A DNA stretch of 64,000 nucleotides from Paenibacillus sp. FSL K6-0276 (GCF_037977235.1 NZ_CP150276.1:1922001-1986000); one strand, 5' to 3'. Positions 8,723 to 18,695 are shown, counted from the stretch's first letter. Program-made: numbers and translations. The notes: generated by a model not told the origin, from the letters alone.

Positions 8723-10141
8723 ATGCGGAAAAGTAAAATTGTATGTACGATCGGACCTGCGAGTGAATCGTTGGAGAATATCAAAAAATTGATTTTGGCT
8801 GGTATGAATGTGGCCCGTTTGAATTTCTCCCACGGCGATTTTGAAGAGCATGGTGCCCGGATCCAAACGATCCGTCAAGCATCTAAGGAACTGAACAAAA
8901 CTGTTGCTATCCTGCTCGATACAAAAGGACCGGAGATTCGCACAGGCAAGTTGGAAGTAGAACCGATTGAACTAGTTCAGGACGAGTACCTGACACTAAC
9001 TACGGAAGAAATCCTTGGCACCCAAGAACGTATTTCCATCACGTACAGTGAACTTCCTAATGATGTTCAAGTAGGATCCACCATCCTTATTGATGACGGT
9101 CTGATTGGTTTGACAGTTGTCGACATTCAAGGTACAGAAATCAAGACCCGTATTGTAAACGGTGGTACGATCAAGAGCAAGAAGGGCGTTAACGTACCAG
9201 GAGTAAATATCTCCTTGCCGGGTATTACGGAAAAAGACACCAACGATATTCTTTTTGGTATCGAACAGGACATCGATTTTATCGCCGCTTCCTTCGTTCG
9301 CAAAGCTAGCGACGTTAAGGAAATTCGTGAGCTGCTTGCGAAAAACAACGCTTCTCACATCCAAATTATTTCCAAAATCGAAAACCAACAAGGTGTTGAC
9401 AACCTTGATGAAATTTTAGAAGCTTCTGACGGCCTGATGGTTGCTCGTGGTGACCTTGGTGTTGAAATCCCTGCTGAAGATGTACCTTTGGCTCAAAAAT
9501 TGATGATTCAAAAATGTAACGTAGCTGGAAAACCAGTTATCACAGCTACACAAATGCTGGATTCCATGCAGCGCAACCCACGTCCTACTCGCGCTGAAGC
9601 GAGTGACGTAGCTAACGCTATTTTCGACGGAACAGATGCGATCATGCTCTCCGGAGAGACTGCTGCTGGTAAATACCCAGTAGAATCCGTACTTACAATG
9701 TCCCGCATTGCTGAGAAAGCGGAATCCGCTCTGAACCATCGTGAAATCTTCATGAAACAACAAACTGCACAAGAAACTACAGTTACAGAAGCTATCAGCC
9801 AATCCGTTGCGATTTCCGCTTTGGATCTGAACGCTAAGGCTATCCTTTCTTCGACTGTTACTGGTCATACTGCACGCGTTGTTTCCAAATACCGTCCTAA
9901 AGCACCAATCATTGCTGTTACGACACAAGAAAGAACTATGCGTCAATTGTCCCTTGTTTGGGGCGTAACTCCAGTATTCGGTAAAGTAGCTACTTCCACA
10001 GATGAATTGCTGGAAACAGCAATCAAAGGTGGTAAGGATTCTGGTCTGGTTCAAACTGGCGACCTAGTTGTTATTACTGCAGGAATTCCACTCGGACGTT
10101 CCGGTTCCACTAACTTGGTAAAAGTAAGCACAATCGAGTAG
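8723..10141 (+). CDS. pyk: Pyruvate kinase, short form
   Basis: A 472-residue pyruvate kinase, converting phosphoenolpyruvate and ADP to pyruvate and ATP. It opens with [15 protein letters not shown] and has [11 protein letters not shown], the active-site lysine in [20 protein letters not shown] and TATQMLDSM, all characteristic. Bacillus and Geobacillus enzymes are about 585 residues because of an extra C-terminal phosphohistidine-like domain; this one stops after the normal C-domain, so that domain is missing. GGAGG lies nine bases before the ATG. Codon use is biased (many CGT, GAA, CCA), fitting high expression. Confidence 0.98.
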   Translation: MRKSKIVCTIGPASESLENIKKLILAGMNVARLNFSHGDFEEHGARIQTIRQASKELNKTVAILLDTKGPEIRTGKLEVEPIELVQDEYLTLTTEEILGTQERISITYSELPNDVQVGSTILIDDGLIGLTVVDIQGTEIKTRIVNGGTIKSKKGVNVPGVNISLPGITEKDTNDILFGIEQDIDFIAASFVRKASDVKEIRELLAKNNASHIQIISKIENQQGVDNLDEILEASDGLMVARGDLGVEIPAEDVPLAQKLMIQKCNVAGKPVITATQMLDSMQRNPRPTRAEASDVANAIFDGTDAIMLSGETAAGKYPVESVLTMSRIAEKAESALNHREIFMKQQTAQETTVTEAISQSVAISALDLNAKAILSSTVTGHTARVVSKYRPKAPIIAVTTQERTMRQLSLVWGVTPVFGKVATSTDELLETAIKGGKDSGLVQTGDLVVITAGIPLGRSGSTNLVKVSTIE

Positions 10142-10182
10142 TTCTCGACTGGCTTTGCCTGATTCGTAGTTTTTACTTAGCC

Positions 10183-10280
10183 AAGCAAAAACGCGGTTGG
10201 CGTCCCTAAAGGACGGTAAGCGTTTATGCGAGAAATATAAGGATAATGTATAGCGTGAAACTTATACTTTCTTATATTTT
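10183..10280 (-). repeat. Structured ~100-bp intergenic repeat, copy 1 (reverse orientation)
   Basis: Read on the minus strand this matches the copies near 22.6, 53.2 and 56.7 kb: a hairpin around TTTCACGCTATAC, a CCTTATATTTCTCGC spacer, then a longer hairpin with GCATAAACGC pairing to GCGTTTTTGC around a CGTCC/GGACG inner stem. It lies just after pyk, before its terminator. Confidence 0.8.
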
Positions 10281-10284
10281 AAAT

Positions 10285-10337
10285 AAAAGAGCTGTCTCAG
10301 AAGTAGTGAAAATCTACAAATGAGACAGCTCTTTTTT
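10285..10337 (+). terminator. Terminator after pyk
   Basis: A 15-bp perfect stem (10285-10299 with 10321-10335) with the T-run continuing to 10337. The stem ends in A/T runs on both sides, so it can also end the converging minus-strand peptidase gene. Confidence 0.92.
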
Positions 10338-10388
10338 CGTGTTCATTTACATATTCGATTGAAGATTGTACTGAATCCATTTATGCTG

Positions 10389-11084
10389 TTAGTATATTCG
10401 TTTGATGCTAAAAGAGTCCCCGTGATGGCTTGGACTGGAAGGAACAGCGACTGTGATGTTATTCTGGACCATGATACCTCCCCTTGAAAGAGTTAGCTTA
10501 GGTCGTTTTCCATTGATTCGGCAGCAGGTGAAGTAGGTAGTACAGACGCGTGCTAGCTTTGCGATGGAACCATCGACCTCAGGAGCCTCCAGAATCCATT
10601 CGCCGGAGGTCTGTGGACCGTTATATCGCTGGAGTGTTCGGAAGGTCCAATTTCGGCTTAAATTCCGGAGTGTGATAGACCACTTTGTGTGGCTTATCTT
10701 CGTGATCGTACCCTTCATATGGTCACCAGGGTGTACTGGAAGGGGGATTACGGTCTCAACATCGGGTAATATTTCCCACCAGGCGTAATAACGGGCAATC
10801 TTATTTACGAATTCATGACCTGTTCCAGTCTGGATAAGGCTGCTGTTCTTGAAGCCGTCGATGCCAATCCATGCGGAGGAATAGGTGGGTTTGTGGGTTG
10901 GTTTTACGTAAGGGACGATCCATTCGCCGGAAATGCGGTTGAAGGCCCCTTTTCTACCAGTAACAGTGTAGCCGCTCCAGTTCTTAGAAGACCAGCCGAA
11001 GGCAGAGCTCTGTCTATTGCTCGCATTAGATTTGTCTGTTAGACAGGGATGATTTACCATGAGAGAATTATGTTTTTTGCTCAA
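10389..11084 (-). CDS. G1-family (eqolisin) glutamic peptidase-like protein
   Basis: About 231 residues with the eqolisin beta-sandwich signatures: WSGYTV, the ISGEWIVP strand, AWIGIDGF, a Gln in LIQTGTG, WWEILP and the Glu region GPQTSGEWILEAPE. The Gln and Glu are the catalytic dyad of this family, known mainly from acid-secreting fungi with scattered bacterial members. Unlike fungal enzymes there is no signal peptide or long propeptide. A GTG at 11093 is possible, but AAAGGCGG is spaced correctly only for the TTG at 11084. Export and acid activity cannot be judged from sequence. Confidence 0.8.
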   Translation of the reverse strand: MSKKHNSLMVNHPCLTDKSNASNRQSSAFGWSSKNWSGYTVTGRKGAFNRISGEWIVPYVKPTHKPTYSSAWIGIDGFKNSSLIQTGTGHEFVNKIARYYAWWEILPDVETVIPLPVHPGDHMKGTITKISHTKWSITLRNLSRNWTFRTLQRYNGPQTSGEWILEAPEVDGSIAKLARVCTTYFTCCRINGKRPKLTLSRGGIMVQNNITVAVPSSPSHHGDSFSIKRIY

Positions 11085-11218
11085 CTTGTCCACCGCCTTT
11101 ATAGTACTGCTATATTAAATGCGATGATTACATATGAAGTACGGGTGTTCTGTTAAAATATAAAAATATAAACGTCATTTCTTCTTAATTAAGAAGTTAG
11201 AGAGGACTTGTAGCACAT

Positions 11219-12385
11219 ATGGAAAAATTATTGAAGCTGCGCGGCTTTTATCTCTTTTTAGGATTGGCTGGCGGTTCGTTTGGCTCCTATCTTTCGCTGT
11301 TGCTTGTCCACAATGGACTTAATAGCGGACAGATAGGTATACTAATGGCAACAGGCACACTAGTTGCAATCACCATTCAGCCGATATGGGGAATTATCTC
11401 TGATCGGTATAATCAGACGCGTTTAGTACTAATCCTAAGTGTGGCGGTACCGGCCCTATTAGCAGTTTTTTACCGTTCGGAATATTTTATTGTACTACTT
11501 CTGGTGTATACCGCCTCAACGATCTTCTCCTCTACACAGGCTCCTATAGCCGATTCTTACGCGATCTCGGCGGCGAATAGAGCTGGGTCCACTTATGGTA
11601 GCATCAGGCTTATGATGAGCGTTGGGGCGGCCGTGGGGGCCTATGCAGGGGGGCTGTATGTATCAACCTTCTCTGTATCCACGATATGGCTGCCTTTTCT
11701 CTTTTTTAATATGATTGCGGTCCTTATTGCGTTTACATTGCCGAAGCAGGCGGAAGAGAACCATATGATGAGGCAATCGTTTACTCAGGGGGTAAGACAA
11801 CTACTGGGGAATCGGGTCTTCCTTGCGTTTTTAGGTGGAAGCTTTCTTGTGAACCAGACGATGGCTGCTTTTGGTACATATTTTGTAATCGCTTTTCAAT
11901 CGGTTGGAGGCTCTACTCGCTATGCAGGGATTGCGCTCTTTCTCGCATCGGTGACGAATGTGCCTTCCATGCTGTTTGCTTCGAAGGTGATCAAGAGGAT
12001 AGGCCGTGAGCGGACCTTGCTCCTTGGGGCACTTATTTATGTTTTGCGGTGGGGTATTCAGGTTGCTTTTCCATATCCATCGGTAATGATCGGAGTGCAG
12101 GTGCTGCATGGTCTTTCTTTTGGGTTCTTTTATATTGCTGCGGTCGAATATGTATCTCAGATCACTTCTAACGAGATGCAGGCCACAGGCCAAAGTGTAT
12201 TTAATATGGTGTTTGCAGGTTTTGCTGGCATTGTCGGTAATTTACTGAATGGATTCTTACTCAATCAAGGCGGAGTAGAAGTAATGAACCTGTCTTGTAT
12301 GTTGAGCTCAATAGCAGGAGCGATGCTCCTGTTATATGTCGCTAGGAGCTCCCGGCGCAAACTATCGACAACAACGCTACCTTAA
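11219..12385 (+). CDS. MFS transporter, MFS_1-like type
   Basis: A 388-residue membrane protein with 12 probable spans in two halves, a central basic loop (about 187-205) and the MFS loop motif region GIISDRYNQTR after span 2. The N-terminus (FYLFLGLAGGSFGSYLSLLL) resembles the PPP/LacY-like branch that includes the phenylpropionate transporter HcaT. Substrate is unknown. It is a single gene, 56 bases before the thioesterase gene, and could be co-transcribed with it. A weak GAGAGGAC site precedes the ATG. Confidence 0.85.
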   Translation: MEKLLKLRGFYLFLGLAGGSFGSYLSLLLVHNGLNSGQIGILMATGTLVAITIQPIWGIISDRYNQTRLVLILSVAVPALLAVFYRSEYFIVLLLVYTASTIFSSTQAPIADSYAISAANRAGSTYGSIRLMMSVGAAVGAYAGGLYVSTFSVSTIWLPFLFFNMIAVLIAFTLPKQAEENHMMRQSFTQGVRQLLGNRVFLAFLGGSFLVNQTMAAFGTYFVIAFQSVGGSTRYAGIALFLASVTNVPSMLFASKVIKRIGRERTLLLGALIYVLRWGIQVAFPYPSVMIGVQVLHGLSFGFFYIAAVEYVSQITSNEMQATGQSVFNMVFAGFAGIVGNLLNGFLLNQGGVEVMNLSCMLSSIAGAMLLLYVARSSRRKLSTTTLP

Positions 12386-12441
12386 GAAGGGCTCGGGTTT
12401 AAACTCTCCCCTTCTGCTTATGCTGAAAGGAGTATTTTTAG

Positions 12442-12969
12442 ATGAAATTAGAGCGAACTGGCTTGCCCAGCCGATGGTATAAATCGACCCTGCGTGTTCG
12501 ATATCAGGAAAGTGATCAGATGGGTGTCGTGTATCATGCGAATTATTTGAACTGGTTTGAGTCTGGTCGTACGGAGATGTTTCGTCAGATCGGCTTTACT
12601 TATCGTGAACTTGAGAAACGAGGTGTCTTGCTTCCTGTCACCTCAGCAGATTTGCAATTTAAAAGTCCGGCGCGATATGATGATCTTATCTCCGTGTATG
12701 CGCGAATGACTACCTTTTCAGCGTTAAGAGTCGGATTTGAGTATCAGGTGCGGAGACTTTCGGAAGAAGAAGGTAGAAATTCAGAAGATTTAGTGGCTAC
12801 TCTAGGGGAGTTACGGTCGATGGATCCACCTGGGGAGCTACTGGTTACCGGCTTGACAAGTCATGTTTGGGTGAACCGGGAATGGAGGCCTGCTAGGCTG
12901 GATAGAGCCCTTCCGGAGCTCTTTCACGCAATAAAAGAGGCGCTGCGGGAAGAAGGGAGTTCAGTATGA
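12442..12969 (+). CDS. Acyl-CoA thioesterase, YbgC/FcbC 4HBT family
   Basis: A 175-residue hot-dog thioesterase. The active-site signature of the 4-hydroxybenzoyl-CoA thioesterase branch is clear: YQESDQMGVVYHANYLNWFE, with the catalytic Asp in QESDQMG. It is longer than typical YbgC (about 135) owing to a C-terminal extension (from about 135). These enzymes hydrolyse short acyl-CoA or aromatic-CoA esters; the substrate is not predictable. AAAGGAG lies upstream. Its stop overlaps the fxsA start by four bases (ATGA), so the two are translationally coupled. Confidence 0.85.
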   Translation: MKLERTGLPSRWYKSTLRVRYQESDQMGVVYHANYLNWFESGRTEMFRQIGFTYRELEKRGVLLPVTSADLQFKSPARYDDLISVYARMTTFSALRVGFEYQVRRLSEEEGRNSEDLVATLGELRSMDPPGELLVTGLTSHVWVNREWRPARLDRALPELFHAIKEALREEGSSV

Positions 12970-13364
12970 TTAGAAGCAAATGGTTATGGGCTGGACTATT
13001 TATTATTCCTGCTGTGGAATTATTCGGTTTTATCTACGTAGCAGATCAACTTGGAGCATTCAAAACGTTGCTGCTTATGCTGACCACTTCGGTAATCGGT
13101 CTACTGATGATGCGATTTGAAGGTAAGAAGGTGCTGCAGGACAGCAGAACACATATGCAGGAGGGCCGCGTTCCTGGTCGGACGATGCTGGATGGTTTAT
13201 GTATTTTTTTCGGAGGATTACTACTGATATTGCCGGGTTTCGTAACCGATATTGTCGGGTTCACGCTAGTTTTTCCATTGACTCGGCCTTTGTACCGTAT
13301 ATTTTTGCTGAAATGGATTGAGAAGAAGATGAAGAACGGCACCTTCACCTTTTACCGTCGTTAG
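12966..13364 (+). CDS. fxsA: FxsA family membrane protein
   Basis: A 132-residue protein with about four membrane segments and the FxsA-family pattern: PAVELFGFIYVADQLG, MRFEGKKVLQD after span 2, then DGLCIFFGGLLLILPGFVTD and FPLTRPLYR. In E. coli excess FxsA relieves exclusion of phage T7 by F plasmid; the normal role is unknown. It overlaps the thioesterase gene by four bases. A bidirectional terminator follows. Confidence 0.9.
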   Translation: MIRSKWLWAGLFIIPAVELFGFIYVADQLGAFKTLLLMLTTSVIGLLMMRFEGKKVLQDSRTHMQEGRVPGRTMLDGLCIFFGGLLLILPGFVTDIVGFTLVFPLTRPLYRIFLLKWIEKKMKNGTFTFYRR

Positions 13365-13382
13365 AATCATGTTCAAAACAAT

Positions 13383-13424
13383 AACAGAGCGGACCCCTGT
13401 CATTGATGGGGGGCCCGCTCTGTT
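13383..13424. terminator. Bidirectional terminator between fxsA and ytvI
   Basis: AACAGAGCGG at 13383-13392 pairs with CCGCTCTGTT at 13415-13424, with further GC pairing inside (ACCCC/GGGG). It separates convergent genes; T-tails are short on both sides. Confidence 0.75.
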
Positions 13425-13457
13425 TGCTATGTGAGGAATCGATGCTCATCGGTGTTC

Positions 13458-14573
13458 CTATCTTAATCTGCCGCTAACAATGTAGCTGTGTAAAGCTCGG
13501 AATACGCCGGCTCGGTTAAATGCAACAAGGACAACTAGGACAACGGGTCCGATGATTAGCCCTAGCATACCGAATAACTGCAGACCAGCGAACATGCCAA
13601 TCAACATGGCAAGGGGATCGAGTCCAATGCTACTGGCGAGCACTTTCGGTTCAAGTACCTGCCGGGTAATAAGAATAACTGCATAGAGTATGGATAGTCC
13701 GATACCTAGTGCCAGATTGTCCGTCATATAAGAGTAAAGCGCCCAAGGCAGCATCACAATTCCTACACCGAGATAAGGCAGCAGATCTACGAAGCCAATC
13801 ATTAAGCCGATAGCGAACGCGGACTTCACACCTAGCAGCAGCAGCCCGATCACGACAATGATCGCTGTGATGGAGATCAGGATAACCTGGGCGCGAAGAT
13901 AACCGAAGAGCGCTCTGCGTAAATCCCTCCAGATATCTGACACAGGTTTTAGGAATGCTGTCGGCAGCCAGCCTGTAAGTTTATCATTATGACGCTCCCA
14001 ACTTGTACTAATGAAAAAGGCAGCAAGGACAACCACGATAAGAATCGTACCCATACTAGGAAGGGCGGAGATCAGTTTCAATATTACATTAAAAAATCCT
14101 GTGACCACTTGCGTGACTGCGTAACCTGCAGTTTCCGTTGTTCTGCTGATATTGCTGTCAATCGTGGCGTGGTAGTCAGGATTGTCTCGGTAGAATTGAT
14201 TAATCTGGTTGATGATATTCTGAATGCTTACATTCTGGCTCCAGGACAGCAGGAGATCCCTCCATTGGTCGGTGTGGAGATTAAAGGTCTGCAGCAGGAC
14301 GATCAATTCTTTCACGAGTCTTGTAATCATCGCGGTCAGGACTAGTGTGGTTCCTCCTAAGTAAAATAGCAGAGAGAGCGACACTGCCAGCCAGCCTGGT
14401 AATTTGAAGCCTTTAAGAATAAGTATTAGTGGATGCATGATATATGCGAGCAGCCAAGCAAGCAGCAGGGGGTATAACAGTGGAAGCAATAGATAGATTG
14501 CCAGCAGGAGGATGGACGTAGCCAGAACGACCCACAGGCCGCGCAGCAGTCTTTTTAATACCAAACGATCCAT
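13458..14573 (-). CDS. ytvI: Sporulation integral membrane protein YtvI (AI-2E transporter superfamily)
   Basis: A 371-residue protein with about eight membrane spans and the AI-2 exporter-like (PF01594) fold: paired N-terminal spans, a soluble middle (about 100-155, SQNVSIQNIINQINQFYRDN), then spans with GFVDLLPYLGVGIVMLPW and LGLIIGPVVL near the end. YtvI is the sporulation-associated branch, expressed in the mother cell in Bacillus. AAGGTG lies ten bases before the ATG. It stands alone on the minus strand, convergent with fxsA and divergent from citZ. Confidence 0.85.
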   Translation of the reverse strand: MDRLVLKRLLRGLWVVLATSILLLAIYLLLPLLYPLLLAWLLAYIMHPLILILKGFKLPGWLAVSLSLLFYLGGTTLVLTAMITRLVKELIVLLQTFNLHTDQWRDLLLSWSQNVSIQNIINQINQFYRDNPDYHATIDSNISRTTETAGYAVTQVVTGFFNVILKLISALPSMGTILIVVVLAAFFISTSWERHNDKLTGWLPTAFLKPVSDIWRDLRRALFGYLRAQVILISITAIIVVIGLLLLGVKSAFAIGLMIGFVDLLPYLGVGIVMLPWALYSYMTDNLALGIGLSILYAVILITRQVLEPKVLASSIGLDPLAMLIGMFAGLQLFGMLGLIIGPVVLVVLVAFNRAGVFRALHSYIVSGRLR

Positions 14574-14789
14574 ACCGAGACCACACCTTCTTCATTCCTG
14601 CATGTACAGGGGAATAAAAGCTCGTCTTCATATATATTCATAGAACCTATTTAAAGACTAGGATCTGGGATAAATATCAGAATGGGCTGGAATCTCTAAA
14701 CTGAAATAACAATAGTGAATCAGGGGTTTAGAAGTTTTTTTCTATCTCTCTGATAAAATCATTTGATGCGCTGCAAAGCTTCCGCATTG

Positions 14790-14818
14790 TTCACATAACC
14801 GACAAAATCCAGTATGAT
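14790..14818 (+). promoter_or_regulatory. Sigma-A promoter of citZ
   Basis: TTCACA at 14790-14795 and TATGAT at 14813-14818 are exactly 17 bases apart, each one base off consensus. Transcription would start near 14825 and give a leader of about 145 bases. It lies in the 395-base ytvI-citZ gap; the rest of that gap is AT-rich and shows nothing else I can name. Confidence 0.7.
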
Positions 14819-14906
14819 GAATAAAGATACGAAGCATGTTGGTCATACAGCATTCCTGACGGAGATGTCCCTAAACGCACTTATTAGATTTTTCAATGCT
14901 TTAAAT

Positions 14907-14920
14907 TGGAAATGTTTTCA
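14907..14920 (+). promoter_or_regulatory. Candidate CcpA (cre) site in the citZ leader
   Basis: The 14-mer TGGAAATGTTTTCA differs from the cre core TGAAANCGNTTTCA at two positions and keeps the dyad. It lies about 80 bases downstream of the predicted start, where CcpA would block elongation. Bacillus citZ is CcpA-repressed, which supports the call. Confidence 0.5.
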
Positions 14921-14968
14921 TGAAACTAAGATCGTTTTTATACCTTGTTGGCAAAGGAGAGATATGCT

Positions 14969-16081
14969 ATGACAGCTACCAAAGGCTTGGAAGGTATCGT
15001 TGCAACAACTTCATCCATTAGCTCTATTGTGGATGGTGTACTCACTTACCGTGGTTATGATATTGATGAACTGGCAGAACATGCTACCTTCGAAGAAACA
15101 GCTTATTTGTTGTGGTTCGGCTGTCTGCCGACGTCGCCAGAGCTGGAAGCGCTCAAGCGGGATCTCAGTGCTTTTGCACAGATTCCTGAGCAGGTAATCG
15201 AGCAAATGAAGCTCTATCCTAAAGACGCCAACACCATGGCAGCGTTACGGTCGGCTGTATCAAGCCTTGCTCTCTATGATGAAGCGGCTGACGATATGAG
15301 CAGAGAAGCGAACGAGATTAAAGCAGTAAAACTGCAGGCTCAACTCCCAACAATTGTGGCAGCACTGTCACGTATTCGCAAAGGGCTGGAACCTGTGGCT
15401 CCTAAAGAAGGCGCTTCCATTGCTGAGAACTTCCTGTATATGCTGTGGGGAAAAGAGCCGGACAGCGTATCTGTCAAAGCGCTTGATACCGCACTTGTTC
15501 TTCATGCGGACCATGAGCTGAATGCTTCAACTTTTGCTGGCCGGGTTACGGTTGCGACATTATCCGATATTTATTCTGGGGTTACCTCCGCTATTGGCGC
15601 GCTCAAAGGCCCGCTTCACGGTGGGGCGAATGAAGCCGTTATGAAGATGCTAGAAGAGATTGGAAGCTTGGAAGCGGTTGAACCGTTTATCCGTAAGAAG
15701 CTGGATAAACGTGAGAAAATCATGGGCTTCGGTCATCGAGTATACAAGAATGGTGATCCACGTGCAAAGCATTTGATGAAGATGTCGCTGGAGCTTGGCA
15801 CTATGAAAAATGATACTACCCTTTACGACATGTCCGTAAATATTGAACAATTGATTACGGGGCAAAAGGGATTAAGACCGAATGTTGATTTCTATTCGGC
15901 TTCTGTTTATACACAGTTGGGTATAGAGCGTGAGCTGTTCACTCCTATTTTTGCAATTAGCCGGACTTCAGGTTGGACTGCGCATATTCTGGAGCAATAT
16001 ACAGATAACCGCATTATTCGTCCACGTGCAGAATACACCGGTATGGTTGAACAGAAATACGTTCCAGTAGATGAAAGATAG
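14969..16081 (+). CDS. citZ: Citrate synthase
   Basis: A 370-residue citrate synthase (condensing oxaloacetate and acetyl-CoA). Family landmarks are GLEGIVATTSSIS near the N-terminus, LHADHELNASTFAGRV, the substrate-binding segment GPLHGGANEAVMKML, the catalytic MGFGHRVYKNGDPRAKHL and the C-terminal PNVDFYSASVY and RPRAEYTG. The ATG at 14969 has AAAGGAG at proper distance; an in-frame start eight codons earlier lacks one. It heads the TCA cluster citZ-icd-mdh, the same order as Bacillus, with a hairpin in the citZ-icd gap that may set their relative expression. Confidence 0.97.
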   Translation: MTATKGLEGIVATTSSISSIVDGVLTYRGYDIDELAEHATFEETAYLLWFGCLPTSPELEALKRDLSAFAQIPEQVIEQMKLYPKDANTMAALRSAVSSLALYDEAADDMSREANEIKAVKLQAQLPTIVAALSRIRKGLEPVAPKEGASIAENFLYMLWGKEPDSVSVKALDTALVLHADHELNASTFAGRVTVATLSDIYSGVTSAIGALKGPLHGGANEAVMKMLEEIGSLEAVEPFIRKKLDKREKIMGFGHRVYKNGDPRAKHLMKMSLELGTMKNDTTLYDMSVNIEQLITGQKGLRPNVDFYSASVYTQLGIERELFTPIFAISRTSGWTAHILEQYTDNRIIRPRAEYTGMVEQKYVPVDER

Positions 16082-16083
16082 AA

Positions 16084-16104
16084 GAGCAGCCTTGCAGGCT
16101 GCTC
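16084..16104 (+). terminator. Hairpin just after citZ without a T-run
   Basis: GAGCAGCC and GGCTGCTC (8 bp) enclose a five-base loop three bases after the stop. No U-tract follows, so it is more likely a mRNA 3' stabiliser or partial terminator between citZ and icd. Confidence 0.5.
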
Positions 16105-16231
16105 CTAAAGTTTAGTAGAATGAACCCTAGCAATAGTGTTTTAAATTTTTGATTTTAATTATGATGAGAGTTTTGTTCGATGCTTGTCAATACTATTTAA
16201 TCTCACAAAACTTTAGGAGGAATACACTCAA

Positions 16232-17527
16232 ATGTTGAAACTAGAAAAATTCGATCTACCTACAGAAGGCGAACAAATCACGATTAAAGAAGGAAAGCTA
16301 CAAGTTCCGAATAATCCAATCATTCCTTTTATCGAGGGCGACGGCACAGGCCGCGATATTTGGAAAGCTTCCAAGCGCGTACTTGATGCAGCGGTATCTA
16401 AAGCCTATGGCGGCACTAAGCAAATCGCTTGGTACGAAGTATTTGCTGGCGAAAAAGCCTTCAATACATATGGTGAATGGCTGCCAAATGATACTTTGGA
16501 AGCAATCCGCGAATACTTTGTGGCGATCAAGGGCCCACTTACAACTCCAATCGGAGGCGGTATTCGTTCATTGAATGTAGCATTGCGTCAAGAATTGGAT
16601 TTGTACGTATGTCTGCGTCCAGTTCGTTATTTCGAAGGTGTTCCTTCTCCTGTTAAACGTCCTGAGCTGGTGGATATGGTTATTTTCCGTGAGAATACGG
16701 AGGATATTTATGCAGGGATTGAATATCAAGAAGGTTCTGCTGAAGTGAAGAAAGTAATCGAATTCCTGCAAAATGAGATGGGAGTTAACAAAATCCGTTT
16801 CCCTGAAACTTCTGGTATTGGTATCAAACCGGTATCCTCCGAAGGTTCGAAACGTTTGGTGCGCGCTGCAATTGAATATGCGATCAAGCACGGACGTAAG
16901 AGCGTAACGCTTGTCCACAAAGGAAACATCATGAAGTTCACTGAAGGTGCCTTCAAAAATTGGGGTTATGAAGTAGCTGAGCAAGAGTTCGGAGATAAGG
17001 TCTTCACTTGGAATCAATATGATGTGATTAAGGAACGTGATGGTGAGGCTGCTGCCAATGCTGCTCAGAAGGATGCTGAAGCTGCTGGCAAAATCATTAT
17101 CAAGGATGCTATTGCGGACATCGCTCTGCAACAAGTGCTGACTCGTCCAACTGATTTCGATGTGATTGCTACGTTGAACCTGAACGGGGATTACCTGTCC
17201 GACGCTCTGGCTGCACAAATCGGCGGCATCGGCATCGCTCCAGGAGCGAATATTAACTACATTACTGGCCACGCCATCTTTGAAGCTACCCATGGTACAG
17301 CTCCTAAATATGCAGACAAAGACGTTGTAAATCCTGGTTCTGTAATTCTGTCCGGCGTAATGCTCTTGGAGCATTTGGGCTGGCAGGAAGCAGCGGACCT
17401 GATTTATAAAGGCATGGAAACCGCTATTAACAATAAGACCGTGACTTATGACTTTGCCCGTCTGATGGAAGGCGCAACCGAGCTGAAATGCTCCGCATTT
17501 GCAGACGAGATTATTAACCACCTATAG
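16232..17527 (+). CDS. icd: Isocitrate dehydrogenase (NADP+)
   Basis: A 431-residue NADP-dependent isocitrate dehydrogenase, oxidising isocitrate to 2-oxoglutarate. It has [14 protein letters not shown] at the start, the phosphorylatable serine loop [34 protein letters not shown], and the C-terminal metal/NADP region [17 protein letters not shown] and [18 protein letters not shown]. Length matches the Bacillus enzyme (423). GGAGG lies before the ATG. It sits between citZ and mdh, 56 bases before mdh, so icd-mdh are probably one message. Confidence 0.97.
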   Translation: MLKLEKFDLPTEGEQITIKEGKLQVPNNPIIPFIEGDGTGRDIWKASKRVLDAAVSKAYGGTKQIAWYEVFAGEKAFNTYGEWLPNDTLEAIREYFVAIKGPLTTPIGGGIRSLNVALRQELDLYVCLRPVRYFEGVPSPVKRPELVDMVIFRENTEDIYAGIEYQEGSAEVKKVIEFLQNEMGVNKIRFPETSGIGIKPVSSEGSKRLVRAAIEYAIKHGRKSVTLVHKGNIMKFTEGAFKNWGYEVAEQEFGDKVFTWNQYDVIKERDGEAAANAAQKDAEAAGKIIIKDAIADIALQQVLTRPTDFDVIATLNLNGDYLSDALAAQIGGIGIAPGANINYITGHAIFEATHGTAPKYADKDVVNPGSVILSGVMLLEHLGWQEAADLIYKGMETAINNKTVTYDFARLMEGATELKCSAFADEIINHL

Positions 17528-17583
17528 GTTATATTTTCCAGATAATATTAGCCCTACCTTTATCATTACTAGGAGGCGAATCT

Positions 17584-18525
17584 GTGGCAATCAAGCGTTA
17601 TAAAATTACAGTGGTAGGCGCCGGGTTTACCGGTGCTACTACAGCTCTTATGCTAGCTCAGAAGGAACTTGGCGATGTTGTACTGCTCGATATTCCGCAG
17701 ATGGAGAACCCAACCAAGGGTAAGGCGCTTGACATGCAAGAAGCAGGTCCTGTGCAGAGATTCGACAGTCATATTATAGGGACCTCAAGTTATGAAGATG
17801 CTGTAGATTCAGATATTGTAATTATCACTGCAGGGATTGCCCGTAAACCTGGGATGAGCCGCGACGATCTTGTGAATATCAATGCAGGGATTGTGAAGTC
17901 GGTATGCGAGAACGTAAGACATGTAGCGCCTGAATCCATCGTAATCATTTTGAGTAATCCGGTAGATGCGATGACTTATGCTGCATTTGAAGCGCTAGGC
18001 TTTCCGAAGAATCGCGTAATTGGACAATCCGGCGTGCTGGATACAGCCCGTTACTGCACTTTTATTGCACAAGAGCTTAACGTATCCGTTGAAGATGTAC
18101 GTGGTTTCGTAATAGGCGGACATGGCAATGATATGGTACCGCTCGTACGTTATTCTAGTGTCGGAGGCATTCCAATCGATACATTGATTCCTGCGGATCG
18201 TATCGAGGAGATTGTGAAGCGTACACGTGTGGGTGGTGGGGAAATCGTTGACCTTTTAGGAAATGGTAGTGCGTATTATGCTCCTGCAGCCTCTTTAGTT
18301 CAGATGACGGAAGCAATCTTGAAGGATAAGAAACGGATCATTCCGGTTATTGCCTTGCTTGAAGGTGAATATGGTTATGACAACCTGTTTCTAGGCGTTC
18401 CAGCTCTTCTTGGTGCGAATGGGATTGAGAAGATTTTTGAACTGGAGCTTACGGCTGAGGAGAAAGCGGCTTTGGATAAGTCCGCTGAGTCCGTACGTGG
18501 CGTAACAGCTATATTATCTGTGTAG
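17584..18525 (+). CDS. mdh: Malate dehydrogenase
   Basis: A 313-residue LDH-like malate dehydrogenase. The Rossmann start is [12 protein letters not shown], with the NAD-selecting Asp in VLLDIPQ; substrate-binding arginines lie in [11 protein letters not shown] and the catalytic His in [14 protein letters not shown]. It interconverts malate and oxaloacetate, feeding CitZ. The start is GTG at 17584 behind TAGGAGGCGAATCT. In Bacillus mdh leads directly to phoPR; here a 4.8-kb block (membrane protein, SDR, YfbR, fumarase, VOC) lies between. Confidence 0.97.
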   Translation: MAIKRYKITVVGAGFTGATTALMLAQKELGDVVLLDIPQMENPTKGKALDMQEAGPVQRFDSHIIGTSSYEDAVDSDIVIITAGIARKPGMSRDDLVNINAGIVKSVCENVRHVAPESIVIILSNPVDAMTYAAFEALGFPKNRVIGQSGVLDTARYCTFIAQELNVSVEDVRGFVIGGHGNDMVPLVRYSSVGGIPIDTLIPADRIEEIVKRTRVGGGEIVDLLGNGSAYYAPAASLVQMTEAILKDKKRIIPVIALLEGEYGYDNLFLGVPALLGANGIEKIFELELTAEEKAALDKSAESVRGVTAILSV

Positions 18526-18542
18526 ATTGTGTCAGATGTAAG

Positions 18543-18590
18543 GGGAGGGCCCCAAAGGCCGTGAAATGGCTTAAGGGCTCTCTCTTTTTT
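18543..18590 (+). terminator. Terminator after mdh
   Basis: A GC-rich imperfect stem (GGAGGGCCC with GGGCTCTC, plus inner GGCC/GGCT pairing) followed by CTTTTTT. Confidence 0.75.
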
Positions 18591-18695
18591 ATCAACAACT
18601 TCAAAGAATGGACACCTATATTGCTTTTCTTATTCTATTATTATGGGTATAATTGTATGTGACTAATATCATAGTTAAATTGGAGGAGGTATGAT

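Noticed and set aside
9416..10054. 212-codon frame opposite pyk
   Set aside because: Shadow of biased codon use in pyk; composition (many Cys, Ser, Phe) is not protein-like.
16568..17521. Long open frame on the strand opposite icd (317 codons)
   Set aside because: It mirrors the strongly conserved icd gene; its translation is Cys/Ser/Phe/His-rich with no motif and no ribosome site, as expected of an antisense shadow.
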